From Albifimbria verrucaria (lineage: Eukaryota > Ascomycota > Sordariomycetes > Hypocreales > Stachybotryaceae), in contig JAHREC010000030.1 in NCBI GenBank assembly GCA_020081605.1, positions 930,001-994,000 on the forward strand: a stretch of 64,000 bases of DNA, written 5' to 3'. The notes under the pieces were generated by a model. That model was not told where the DNA came from. It searched no databases and saw only the letters and a program-made list of their open reading frames with translations. Of the stretch, positions 10,741-22,382 are shown one piece after another. The position numbers and the translations under genes are program-made. The first letter of the stretch is position 1. The number at the start of each line of letters is the position of its first letter.

Positions 10741-11340
10741 GATGAGGGCGTTGTGCTTGTGTGTGTGATACGCATCGCTTCTGAGAGATTTTCTTAGTAA
10801 ATCCCCAAGTGAAACGAGATACTGAGCGAAGATGAGGTTATTTGTTAATTATATGATTTTGATTTATACGTTGAGCAAAAGACATATTCGCCGAATACTG
10901 CCCTATTTGACCCCAAGAATCACGTAAGACGAACTGTCTAATCAGGTGCTGTATCAGAAGGAATGTACCAATGTGATATAGAATTGTCAGAATGAAGGGC
11001 CGATTATAGCACATGAGTCACCCCTCCACACGCAACATCACACTTATACCCAGGAGTGTCCTGGATGGGTTTTGAGGAACAAGATAGGTAATTATGTTGA
11101 GGCTAAAACAAGCCTCACCTCGAGTTTGGTTCAGTCACCAGCATATTATAGCCATTATAGTGGCAACAGCACTGACAAGTAGCTCGCGTATTATTCTGAG
11201 CTTACCTCACTAGTCTCAGGCTACGCACAAAATCTCTTCATTGGCCTCTGCTCGGTGTGATACATATCACAAGAAACACGGAAAGCTTGCTAATCCAGCT
11301 TGACTCAGACTTTACAGCTGGAAACAAAAACTAACAGCAA
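10741..11340. other. AT-rich intergenic region
   Basis: Lies between the PKS relic and the gene at 11459. No gene seen; probably the remains of the PKS upstream region and the promoter of the next gene. Confidence 0.4.
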
Positions 11341-11351
11341 GCCAGTTCTAC

Positions 11352-11359
11352 TATATAAA
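11352..11359 (+). promoter_or_regulatory. Probable TATA box
   Basis: TATATAAA lies about 100 bases before the ATG at 11459, at a normal distance with a CA-rich leader between. Confidence 0.55.
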
Positions 11360-11458
11360 CATATCTTCATACCCAATTCTAGCTAGATGAACCAACAACT
11401 GATTCTTCAAAAACATCTTTCATTCAACCATTAACAGCAGGAATCTTTTAGCTTCAAG

Positions 11459-11979
11459 ATGCAGCTCAAGTTTTTTCTCTTATTACCTTCGTTGTATTGG
11501 CTCTCGCCAATGAACATCCAATGCTATCTTCTCTAAATGAGATACGTCAAGTCACAAGGGATCTTAAAGCAAAGTTTGACGGATGGGAAGGGGACGCAAT
11601 GCGTGTTCCATCTATTGCAAAGCGATCTAACGACATCGTCAACGTTCTACAAAAGGCTGCATCACTGAAAGATTCCAAAACTAAGCCTGTGCCGGCAGAT
11701 ATAGTTGTTTCAAGACAAGTGGTTGATGTTGCTCAACATCTTGCTAGAGAAGTTGAAGCTGTTGTTGACAGTGGAATCAAGTCGAAGTCCAAGATTAGGT
11801 CATTTCCCATTATCGGGGAAGCGTTTACTAAATTCATGATCAGAAGGGTACATAAGGCCGCGCTTGATGTTGCTCAGAGCATTGAGCCTCAGGTTGCTGA
11901 TGAGTTCAAAGCCGATGCTCATGCGGTCATTCGAAGTATTGACGAAGACCTCACAAGAGGTATGGCTGCCATGGGGTAA
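11459..11979 (+). CDS. Secreted HsbA-like cell-wall protein
   Basis: A small secreted protein of about 173 residues. After a hydrophobic signal peptide the mature part is all-helical and follows the pattern of the hydrophobic surface-binding protein A / cell-wall galactomannoprotein family, with an N-terminal I.xV..L..L..KFDGW..D segment and regularly spaced Ala/Val-rich helices. The assignment is by pattern only. The ATG at 11459 reads MQLKFF, but the T6 run at 11471-11476 must gain one T to continue into SLITFVVLALANEHP, a good signal peptide; otherwise translation would have to start at the ATG at 11521, without a signal peptide. No intron. A TATA box lies at 11352. In related fungi such proteins bind hydrophobic surfaces and recruit esterases; that role here is inference. 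Confidence 0.55.
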
Positions 11980-12437
11980 TTGGTTGATTGAATCTGTAGG
12001 GCCAATGTGTAGGAAACCGGAATTTGCAAACAAAGGGGTTTAATGAGAGGAATAGTCGTTTAGAAATGGCCATTTAGTCTTCGAGAATCCCATGGTCTTT
12101 CTTTGTCAGATTGATCCCAATGAATATGAGATTTGTGCACTTAACTTAAATCTTCTGTGCCTTTCTGAGTCACTTGAATTCTGTGTGGCATCCAAATAGA
12201 TAGTGTATAACTTGTCGATCATTTCTCGTGCTATCCCGACACATGATCGATCACCTTTTCGGCGGCGTAAAGGAAATGTCAACAATCCAGGCTTGCAATT
12301 TGCTCATATCCAATCATGACACTTTGAGATGTTTCTTGAACTTCGATCCTCACGATAACATATATCGATCAAAAATAAACTATGGACGGATGGAAAAAGA
12401 GATCTGCCCGAGTTCAAAGGCAAAAATGAAAGCGGAT
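11980..12437. other. Intergenic region
   Basis: Probable 3' UTR of the HsbA-like gene, then the downstream flank of tRNA-Asp. A T5 tract on the minus strand (12422-12426) about 12 bases after the tRNA is its likely Pol III terminator. Confidence 0.5.
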
Positions 12438-12509
12438 CTCTCCCGCCGGGAATTGAACCCGGGTCTCAAGCGTGACAAGCTTGCATACTGACCACTATAC
12501 TACGGAAGA
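12438..12509 (-). tRNA. tRNA-Asp(GTC)
   Basis: A complete 72-base cloverleaf without intron. Acceptor TCTTCCG/CGGGAGA, D arm GTAGTATAGTGGTCAGTAT, anticodon stem CAAGC/GCTTG around TTGTCAC with anticodon GTC, and T arm CCCGG-GTTCAAT-TCCCGG are all present. Confidence 0.95.
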
Positions 12510-13584
12510 TATTCCAGACGTTGAAGCGCCTGTCGTAGGTGGATCAGATCCTGTTCGGTGGAGAAGTCGGGCGCTGCGTGGTATTATATTCTCCACACGT
12601 TGTAGCACTAATAGCGTGGACGTTTGGCCTTGAGCAAATGGATGAGTACCTATCAGAGACCACTCAAGCAATTTGCCCTCATCTATGCGGTTGAAAACCG
12701 AAACTTCGGATCGAAAGCTTATGGTGAGCCAGCCTGAACATCCGTTTATTCCCTACCAGGGACAAGAAGATTGTGATCGATCCTTGTAAAATCTATTCTT
12801 ATTTTCATTTCATTCTCTCTGCTTGACGAAGAATGACATCCTTCTAAGTTTTGCAGCACCTCGCCGGAAAAGTTCCTGGCTACACCTCTAGATAACTCTT
12901 TTGGCCAAATGAGTGGCAAACCTAAGGTTTCGTTTGACCTTGAGCGTGCGCCCGATGGTTCAGTGGATAAAGCACTCGAAAAAATTATCTTGCGGGGATT
13001 TTGTCATTGTCTGCGACGGATGTTGACAGACCGTACGTATATTTATTGCTTTACAGCGTATCTTGAGGTCTGGGGAATGGAACTCAATCACTGCACCTGC
13101 GCTACCATGATTTGCGCCTTTGGACACCTTAAGAGACCGACTGTTTCTTTAGTAGACTCAATTATATTCTCTTCCCAGTATTTAACTGATTCGGGCCTCG
13201 CTCCTAAGCTTGTGCATAGCATGACGCCTTGGAGCTGTATTACAGAGAAACGTTACGTCACGGTTGTATGGCACATTTTTGGCTGTCGTTGAAAGTGCTT
13301 CAGAAGTAGTAAATGCAGATTAAAGTTTGTCAGGATTGAGGTAACTTCTCCGATGTGATATCAACGGTCCAGTCTCAGCAGGTTACAGTTGGAACACCAA
13401 GACATTGTCCATAAATTCTCCATTGCCCTTGACACTCTAGGTCGTGGATTTTTCGAATAACATATTTGGTCCGTTTTGCCTCATCAGACGGACTTTTGCC
13501 TCCCATCAATAATATTTGATCTCTTGGAACCTCCTGAACGACAGCCGGCCACAGTTTTGCCTGGCAAATCCTACCACGTACAAA
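12510..13584. other. Intergenic, no supported gene
   Basis: A 127-codon frame at 12909-13292 begins with a plausible hydrophilic stretch (MSGKPKVSFDLERAPDGSV) but then becomes unlike any protein I know. It could be a small gene or a relic; I do not call it. Confidence 0.35.
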
Positions 13585-13884
13585 ATGAAGCTCTCTGGCT
13601 GGGCGCTTGCTGTTGCCGCATGGCTATCTCTATCACAGTCATCACACGCTTATCCAATTACAACTCATCAGGTCTCGCCTACTTCCAGCAAAGCTCACGC
13701 TAGGGCTGGAGGTTGGAACTATGTCCGGAGGCGACATTTGTGGGATGAAGGGCCGGATAAAAAGCCATGGATAAATGATGACTGGCAACACGCGGGCCAT
13801 CTTGGCTTTATCGATTACATATACCCCAGTTACTGGGAACTTGGGATGACACCCCGCCCATCGATTAGGAGCAAGAAGCTGTGA
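13585..13884 (+). CDS. Small secreted protein, Trp/Tyr-rich
   Basis: I do not recognise the family. A 99-residue frame starts MKLSGWALAVAAWLSLSQ, a good signal peptide with likely cleavage after SSHA. The mature part of about 77 residues is rich in Trp, Tyr, His and Arg and has no cysteine. It ends with a basic tail (RPSIRSKKL). The same frame extends upstream to a Met at 13516, but only the Met at 13585 gives a signal peptide. No intron. It sits in the gene-poor block near the PKS relic and the HsbA-like gene. Size, secretion signal and location fit a candidate effector, but that is inference; the frame could also be fortuitous. Confidence 0.45.
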   Translation: MKLSGWALAVAAWLSLSQSSHAYPITTHQVSPTSSKAHARAGGWNYVRRRHLWDEGPDKKPWINDDWQHAGHLGFIDYIYPSYWELGMTPRPSIRSKKL

Positions 13885-15737
13885 AGCATGTTTGGATTTT
13901 GGGACCCATTTTAGAAGGCAAAGAAAAAGGTCTGAAAAGACAAGGCTTAGCTAAGTTGGAAGTGTTATCAGAGACTTGGATTGTTCATGTCTTAGTGGAA
14001 GCCGCTGGGTCTAACCTGATGCAATTGAGCTTGAACGTATCTCATGATCAGTATTTGCTAGACATGCTCTGCCTGAACATTTTTGTGCCTCATACTCATT
14101 CCAGCCATTCTCTATGACACTTCTGAATGTTTGCCATCTTCTGGAAAGAACAATCTTCCACTTCTTGGACAGCTCGCCCATCCTGAGATCAGTTATTGCG
14201 GGATCAAGCAACCAGTAGCAAATCAGATCTCTTTCCAAGAACAAGATCATACTGGTCTCGCCTCCCGTCATATATTACCTACATTTCGTCTCAAGTCCTC
14301 TCATGTTATTTTGAAGTCAACAGGACTGTTTCCGGATCCATGTATGGACGTTTCAGTGTGACGCTTCACGACATCACTTCGCGACTCACAGCGCTCTCTC
14401 CATGGTCTGCTGTTAACTGAAGCTGAACGAGCACCGTAGCCACTGTTCTCTTGCTTGCCTTCATCTGCAAACGGTCGATGCGTGATTTAGCCAAGCAATT
14501 TATTCCTCTGCTCCAGTGCTGTTTTAAGCTTCAAGCCTACCCATCATGAGATCTGTGGTTGGTGATGGCGATGCGACAACAAATTTTAATAATTATGGGT
14601 TGCGAAAATTTTTGCTATGAACCATATGCATCATCTTATTCGCACTTGTGACCGCCTCTCTGAACGTAAATGCATCGTGACTCTGGCGATGTGACTGGCA
14701 GGTTTTCCCATACTTTGGCATTTGGGCCTTGGCCTCCTTTGGCAGCCTAGATGCCTTTATCGAAGATTGAGGTTACAGCCTCAGAAAGACATACGAAAGT
14801 TGTGGATCAGACTCATTGTTCTGGAGAAAATGCTCCTTGGAAACGCGATTCCTGGTCGGGCCCATCCAGTATTGGAACTAGTTTTTATGGCATGACTATT
14901 GCCTATGCAGGGCTACGGTTTCCACAAAAGGATCACAGGATGTCTCTACCGGGACCTTTCACAATTCTGGGACGCCCTTGTTCGAATTTAAGAAAGGCTA
15001 CCATAGTAAGCTTGCTGGAGACAATAGCAGGGGTGGAAGCAATAAAGCCCACCGACATCTCGGCCCTATCGGGGAATGAGTTCCGAGCTGAGCCTATTGC
15101 ACATGATCCCTGGCCTTGTCCAACGTCAACCGACGAGAAGCCAATTTGTGAAGAGGATATTTGGCGAAGGAAGACTTGCTTTCTTTTGTTTGTGGATTGG
15201 GTTTGAATTAGACTCGCCCAGGAGAATAAAAACTGTGCCATAACGTGACAGTCTAAAGTCCGCTTGCTTATTCCGCCCGGCTATGTATGCAATGAGCGCT
15301 CGTGTTCACAATGGGGCCGTGTAGGCCCAACAGTGGAGTGGATATGTGACGGTCTCGACAACCACTGTTGGTTACAACTGCAACATATTTACGTTGCATT
15401 TCTACTCTCGCTGTCCACTGATAAGTTCACATTCGGTAATAACCGTCGTTGATACGGTGCCCGGCTATCCATGAAGGCCTGTCCCTTTCCCTGTTGGTTG
15501 TGTGCGCGCACAACCACGTCTCACTCAGCTTACCACGGCTAGTCCAGAGATGGGAAGCAATGCAAGGTGAATCAACCAACATCTGGTCCACTGCTTTGCC
15601 ACAATCGAATCAAATTGATATTGGCTATTCTTCTTCCCCGCTTAAACCGGACACCCATCACACTTTGTTATTCCATTCCTCTTCATCCATCTGTGGGCTC
15701 GAAGGTTTGATCACATCCTCAAAAGCATTTCTCAACA
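13885..15737. other. Long intergenic region
   Basis: Several frames of 80-150 codons occur, the longest at 14751-15206, but none has a recognisable motif, signal peptide or intron logic. The last 200 bases are the promoter and leader of the next gene, with a CT-rich stretch before 15738. Confidence 0.4.
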
Positions 15738-16712
15738 ATGCAGGCCGGTATCATCATCTCGCTTTTCGCGACAGCTCTTGTCGGGAGGGCGCTCGCAGAT
15801 GAAGTTACTTGTTGGGCTCCAAATGGCAGAACAAGAGCCAATAATGAAACGTACGTACCTTGCAACAAGCTGGGCATCGAGCAAAGCGGCGTCTTCTCCA
15901 GCTGTTGCCAACTTGACGGCGACCCTGACGAGCGGGATCTATGCACCTCAAACGGTCTTTGTATAAGAAAGAATGTTGTATCCCGAGGTTACTGCACCGA
16001 CAGGACATGGGAAAGCCCTGCGTGTGTCAACGTGTGTGGAACGGATGATGTATGTTACTGTCCACCCTTGACTACCGTCTCATAGCACTCTGATTTGATA
16101 TGTACTAACAAGTCACAGGAGAACGGAAACTCCAATGGCACGGTTGAGTTAAGTAATTGCGGCGATGGCACGTATTGCTGCGGTCATGACAACCTCGAAT
16201 GCTGCGGCACGGACAGAGCGATAAAGATTCCAACACAAGCCAGTGTGGTGACTACTTCAAATGTAACAGAGACAGCATTCGTGACCGCAACTGTTACCCC
16301 CGGCACCTACAAGAACGCGACAATTGGATTGGCTGTTATCGTTGGTGTCATGGCCCTCGCCGCGATCGGTGCCATTGTTTGGCTGCTCAAGCAAAACAAG
16401 ACGTTGCGTAACCAACTCGATCAGAAGGTCCACACGGAAACGACGCCCTCGACACAGGTTGCTCAGCCGTACAATGACGCCTACCTGCCGGTCAGCACAC
16501 AGAGCCCAACAGTAGCAACATCCACCTCGCCCAGGATTTCCGAGTTCAGTCATAAACCGGCGCCGCTGACCGAGATCCACGGTCAATCTCGCTACTCGGA
16601 GCTGGACGCAAACAATGGCAGGCCGATAGTCAGCCCATCCCCACGCCAAGCAGAGTTCAGTCACTCAAGAACAGGGTCCCCATTGCCTTCTCCAGGGCTG
16701 TACCAGTCATAA
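15738..16712 (+). CDS. Cys-rich single-pass surface protein
   Basis: Two exons (15738-16049, 16119-16712; intron 16050-16118 with GTATGT, TACTAAC and CACAG) give an intact 301-residue protein. Residues 1-20 are a signal peptide. The ectodomain has many cysteines, including CC pairs (SSCCQLDG, YCCGHD, ECCGTD), then a Thr/Val-rich stalk with N-glycosylation sites. A single transmembrane helix (IGLAVIVGVMALAAIGAIVW) follows. The cytoplasmic tail of about 95 residues is Ser/Pro-rich, with repeated EFSH motifs. This architecture is common in fungal cell-wall sensors and in uncharacterised membrane proteins; no named domain is certain. Topology is well supported, function is not. Confidence 0.85.
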
Positions 16713-18219
16713 GAGACATGGGACTTTGTCGGATTGGTCGTTGGGTAGAGGCGCAACAAAGCGATGGTGTTTTGAGCAAACTTGTTTCCAGCCAGCTGCG
16801 AATAGCTGCGAATTCAGCCTTGGATTGCTTTCATGTTATTTATGATCACATTTAAGATCTGGAGGTGCAAAAGATCTGTATACTACATTTAATGTAATAC
16901 GAAATACTGGCTTGGCCCAATGATGAAGCCACTATTAACACGTTATTTAAATAACCCTTGACTACACGACGCGAAACTAACAACCAGGAAGAAGAGCGAA
17001 TAACGTTTTTATTGGGAAATACTATGGCTAATTTAGGTTACGCAGCAGACTCATCGAATCATGTAAGATTATAATGCTTCATTGAGAATTTACTTGGTGG
17101 GTTGGAAAGCTTCATGCTTGCTCAAGCCCATGATGCCAGCCCTTCGTCCGTCCAGATAGTATCTTTACAGCATTAAGAGTTACTCTTGGCTTCCTCAGTT
17201 CGACCTTCCTTGCTTCGGTGATATGTGATCTTATTTGCATATGACAACTGCACCGTGGTGAACTCCCAAGGCTCTATATGCAGGTTTCCAAGATGATCGA
17301 AGCAGATCCCGCTATGTGACAGGAGAGTCTATTGAAGTCAATTGCGTATCTCGTCTTGCGAAACTACATGTCTGTTCTCCCATTACAACTGATGGGAACC
17401 TCTTCCTTCAAATTGATGTATGTGCCTATACCACTCTTTTCTACCATAGACTACTGTCCCTGCCTTCATAATGAGTATGGTGTGGGTTGTGTCAATCCCT
17501 TTACCCTTCTGTCAGGTTGCAGTCTTGGCGTTGGCCTAGATTCAGCATAGCGATCATAAAAGCTGCCGACGCTATAATGTACTCTTGACGGCAATTTGAA
17601 CTGGAGAGTATTACAGGGGTGATGTCGAATGAATCATTACTTCTAGTTCGGATTCGTCTTTTCGTGTGTATAATATATCTTCTGTTTCAACACAATCTGT
17701 ACGCGTAGCCAAATATGGGAAGTTTTCACAGCGATCCAACAAGAGTAATTGAACGAAGTGGGTTAATGTATACAGTAGATACAAGATCGTTAACTCGATA
17801 ACTACGTCTTAGTATCCTATTTTTGATCTGTGCCACTTTTTTCGTTTCGTTTGGTCCATTCACAAACGCCGTGGTAGGCTTAGAAGAGACAATTTGAGGC
17901 TGAGTGCATGTTCCAGCAACAAGGCAGAACTTGAGGTTTTGGGGCAGGCTGTGTGATACAGCCCCACACCCCTGTCGCTTTGCATGGCAAAATTCTGGAC
18001 ATGTTCGCTTGGGCCTCAGCTTGTCGATACTCCCATGCCAGGCCCTCATGGAAGTATTCCGCATTATACCGGGTTGTCCTGCGTGATACTGTACGCTCGG
18101 AAATCTCGACGTCTTAGTTATGACATACACTGACTCAAAATCGCCTTATCTCACTGGAAGGTCCTCTTTTCACGTTTCCTCTGGGCAAATATTTGTTGGT
18201 GTCGTCACTCGCCGGTGCC
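16713..18219. other. Intergenic, AT-rich
   Basis: No supported gene. Short frames only; the last 100 bases precede the NACHT gene. Confidence 0.45.
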
Positions 18220-21200
18220 ATGTCTGACCCTCTCTCTGTGGCCGGGAGCGTGGTGGGAATCGTTTCCTTAGGCCTTCAAGTTGCGCAGTCATTGTATGAC
18301 TATTATGACGCCATTAAAGGCCAATACTCTGATGTGTCTCGAACCACATATAGGCTGGACAATCTACTGCAAGTTCTGGATTCTTTACGTTCCGAGCTCA
18401 GCAACCGGAGTTTCAGGACTACCGAGGAAGACCTTGTGAGAAGCATCGAGACCAGCATACGACAATGCGAGGATTGTATTCGAGAATTAGAACATGAGGC
18501 TGCAAAATTTGCCAAACTCCCATCAAATGGCTTCAAGTCCGCTGCCCAAGCCATGGGTCGTCGACTCGCATACCCGATACGACAGAGCACTTTGTTAAAG
18601 CTAGAAGAGACCATTGAAGACACCCTTGTGCACCTCTCTTTTGCCCTACAATCGCTACAGCAAAAGACCATCAACTATATAGAAGTTGGTCTTACCGACG
18701 TCAAAGTAGTTTTAGAACTAGTTCGAGCCTCCCAGCTGTCCGGCGAGCTGCAAGACTGGCTCAAGGCACCAGATGCTTCCATTAACTTCAATGAAGCATG
18801 CAGAAAGCGACATCAAGGTACTGGCTTTTGGTTCATCGAAAGCGAAGCTTACGCAGCATGGCTTAAGAACCCAGCATCCTTTCTTTGGTTGAGAGGGTTC
18901 GCAGGCTGCGGAAAGTCTGTTCTCTGTTCAACGGTTATCCAACAGGTGGTTCGTTATCGTAGTTCCGATCCTAAAATCGGTATTGCGTTCTTCTTCTTCA
19001 CCTTCAATGATAAGGCTAAGCAAGACACATCCTCAATGCTACAAGCCCTTATTCTACAATTGTCTGGTCAGCTTGGCGGATCTCCTGATGCTCTCATCCA
19101 ACTGCGCAACAGCTATCGCAATACCACCCCACCAGATTATGCTCTTTTGGATTGCCTACATCAGATTATCCTGGAGTTTCAACACGTATATATCTTCTTG
19201 GACGCTCTGGATGAAAGTCCAAGACAAACACATCGAGAAGACGTGCTTCAAACTTTGGATAGTATTCGTCAGTGGTCAGAAAACAGGCTGCACATTCTCG
19301 TTACAAGTCGAGATGAAGTTGATATACGCATGGAACTCTCTGCAACACCAGAAGAAACGATTGTCCTGAAGAATGATGGCATAGATAAGGACATAGCAAC
19401 TTTTATATCTCAGCACCTGCGGAGTAGTCGAAGACTCCGTCAGTGGGAAAGCAGCTTCGAACGAATCGAGAATGCTCTTGTGGAAAAGGCGAGCGGCGTG
19501 TAAGTGTAAACGAGTACTTCGTAATCCATTATCTAACTCAAGCACAGTTTCCGCTGGGTAGAGTGTCAGTTTCAGTCGCTTGCGAGCTGCCCACCGACCG
19601 ACCATCTTCTAGAGAAGCTGCTTGGAGACTTGCCCGAAAATCTCGATAAAACATACGAAAGGATGGTTCATAATATTCCACCTATATTGAAGGAGTATGC
19701 GCAGCGGATGCTCACGGTTCTTTGCTGCGCCTTCAGACCTTTGCGCGTCAAAGAACTCATTGACGCTATCGCAATCGAGACTTGTGATAACCCAGGATTC
19801 AATCCAAAACGTAGACTCAAGAACATTGATGCCCTTCAGCAAGTTTGCCCAGGCCTGGTGGAGGTGTTTACTGATGTGGAACGAAGCGAGCGGACTATAC
19901 ATCTCGCGCACTTCTCCGTCCAAGAGTATCTTGAATCAGAACGAATACGGCAGAATGCAAGTGTCGCATGTTTTGGTGTTAAGAAACAGAGGGACATTCA
20001 CTCATGACTCAGTTGTGTCTGTCGTATTTCCTAGACTCGTCCATATCAACCTCGAGCTACGTGGATCTCATACACCACTACCCCTTCTCAAGCTACGCTA
20101 GTAAATGGCCATTGCATTATCACGAAAGCAACAAATCAGCTAATATCGAAGCACAGATTATCCAATTATTCTTGGATACATCGGACGCTTTTACAACTGG
20201 ATCCTTTCTTCTCATCTAGGTTGGAGACTCGGTATTGGAGGGACGCAACGGGACATTATCTGTGTGGCTGTCTTTCTCGACCTTTTGCCAACACTGAAAC
20301 AGCTTCTCAAAGAAGATTCAGATTATTATCACCTCATGCACGATGCTGTAAACTTCCGTTCCAAAATAGGCTCACCATTACGAATAGCATGTTCAGGATC
20401 TGTTGAGAACACCGAAATGGTGGAGTTATTGCTTCAAAACGGTGCCGCCATGAATACCGAGGATTGTTCTAGCCGTACAGCCCTCGCAGTAGCTTCTTGT
20501 TATGGTTATTTGAAGATCGTACGGCTTCTTCTCGAACATGGCGCCGACATAAATGCACGCCACCCTTACTCTAATACAGCCTTAATGGAAGCATCGGAGG
20601 CAGGTCACGTACAGATTGTACGGTTACTTCTAGAACATGGCGCCGGTATAAATTTAGCCTGCACTACTGTAGGCACGGCCCTGACAAAGGCATGCCGGGG
20701 CGGTCATTTAAGTATCGTACTGCTGCTTCTTGAACATGGCGCCGACATAAATGCAAGCTGCCCTTACTCTGATACATCCTTAATGGTCGCATCAGGAGCG
20801 GGCCATTTACAGATCGTGCAGCTACTTCTAGAACGTGGTGCCAATATAAATGCAGGCTACCCTGCTATAGGCATGGCGCTCACGATGGCATGCCAGGGCG
20901 GACATATGGAAATCGTGCAGTTGCTTCTTGAACAAGGCGCTGATATAGATTTAAGCCATCTTGGTTATGATACAGCGCTATTCAAGGCATCGCGTGGAGG
21001 TCATCTACAGATTGTGAAGTTGCTTCTTGATCATGGTGCTGACATAAATCTAATTGGTCCTGGCCATCATAACGCGCTCGTAGCAGCGTCGGAGAATGGC
21101 CATTTGCAAATTGTTAAAATGCTACTTAAGAACGGTGTCTTTATGAGTGCAGGTTCACCTATTATCAGCATGGCTCTAATAGCAGCATCGCGAGAAGGTT

Positions 21201-22382
21201 ACCCACAGCTCGTACAAATGTTCCTTGAGCATGGCACCAATAACGAACCACCCAAGGTTTCTCACCACATTGCAGCCCTCAGAGCAGCATCAAGACATGG
21301 CCACTTGCAAGTCGTACAACTACTTCTCAATCATGGAATCAGTAATCGCACAATAGCTCATCTTCGTCTAGAGGAAGTCCTGCAGAAGGCATCAGCATAC
21401 GGTCGATCAGAGATTGTGCAATTACTGCTTGATCAGGGTGTAAATATAAATGCTTGCATACATGGCCGCACAGCTTTACAACACGCAGTAGAATCTAACG
21501 ATTTCCATACTCTAGAACTCCTCCTCAGGCGGGGTGCTGCTGTCAATACTTGCAGCAATGAACTAGGCAGCAGATACAGTCCAGCATTGCGCTCTGCATT
21601 TGAACTGGGTAATGAGGAATTTATGCAACTTCTAATCGAAAATGGCGCTGGGCTTGATCTACAAATTGAGGATCAAGACTATGCTTTGTGCATGGCCGTC
21701 AGATATGAACAACTGGAGATCGTGAAGCTCCTGGTTAGTGGTGGTGCTGATATCAACGGTCTTGACAAGTATGGGACAGCGTTATATACAGCAAGCATCT
21801 ACCATCATACAGAATATGTAAAACTGCTCCTTGATCATGGAGCCGACGTCAACAAGTATATCAAAAACTTCGGCCCGCCATTGCATGGCGCTGTTTCCTT
21901 TAGAAGAAAGGGGCTTAAGAGTACATCTGTGTTACAGTTGCTTATAGATTATGGCGCAGATGTTAATGCTCAAGGCGAAGAGTTCAGGACACCATTAACC
22001 GAGGCTGTCATTAACAAGAGGAAAGGGCGGAAAGGAGTAGAAGTCACACAGCTACTCCTTAGCAATGGCGCTAATGTCTACGCCCAAACCAGTAAGTATG
22101 GCTCAGCACTACAAGCGGCTGTATACAATAAGAGAAGAAGTACGAAAAGAGGAGCCTTCATCCAGCTTCTCCTTGATCACGGCGCCGACGTCAATGCACA
22201 AGGTGGAATGTATGGCACGGCATTACAAATAGCAAATAGCAGTTCAAAGGGGCGATGAAGAGGTAGCACGGTTACTTCGCGCCCATGGGGCTACAGAAAG
22301 TGATATCAAGCCGCCACGGAGGGTGCATAAGTTGTTCAAGACACCAGCTGCCAAGATAGACTTGGTAGCTGGCCGTAGATAA
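18220..22382 (+). CDS. NACHT-ankyrin STAND (NLR-like) protein
   Basis: A fungal NOD-like receptor architecture. The N-terminus (MSDPLSVAGSVVGIVSLGLQ) matches the Helo-like N-terminal domain of STAND proteins. The NACHT domain has the P-loop GFAGCGKSVLCS, the Walker B block YIFLDALDE and the sensor-like ILVTSRDE. After an intron (19500-19548, GTAAGT..CACAG) come the winged-helix region (LPENLDKTYERM) and HFSVQEYL. About 19 ankyrin repeats fill 20380-22340, many nearly identical around LLLEHGADINA. The frame is broken three times, each repairable by one base: near 19993, in the T4 run 20189-20192 and in the G4 run 22249-22252 (one G too many). With the last corrected the tail runs to TAA 22380-22382. 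Such proteins act in non-self recognition and cell death; the ligand is unknown. The ATG at 18220 is preferred to the one at 18193 because MSDP is the family start. Confidence 0.88.

Noticed and set aside
12909..13292. 127-codon frame with a plausible start
   Set aside because: Only the first 30 residues look protein-like; no motif, intron or family support.
14751..15206. 151-codon frame
   Set aside because: No recognisable domain, signal peptide or codon pattern; kept as intergenic.
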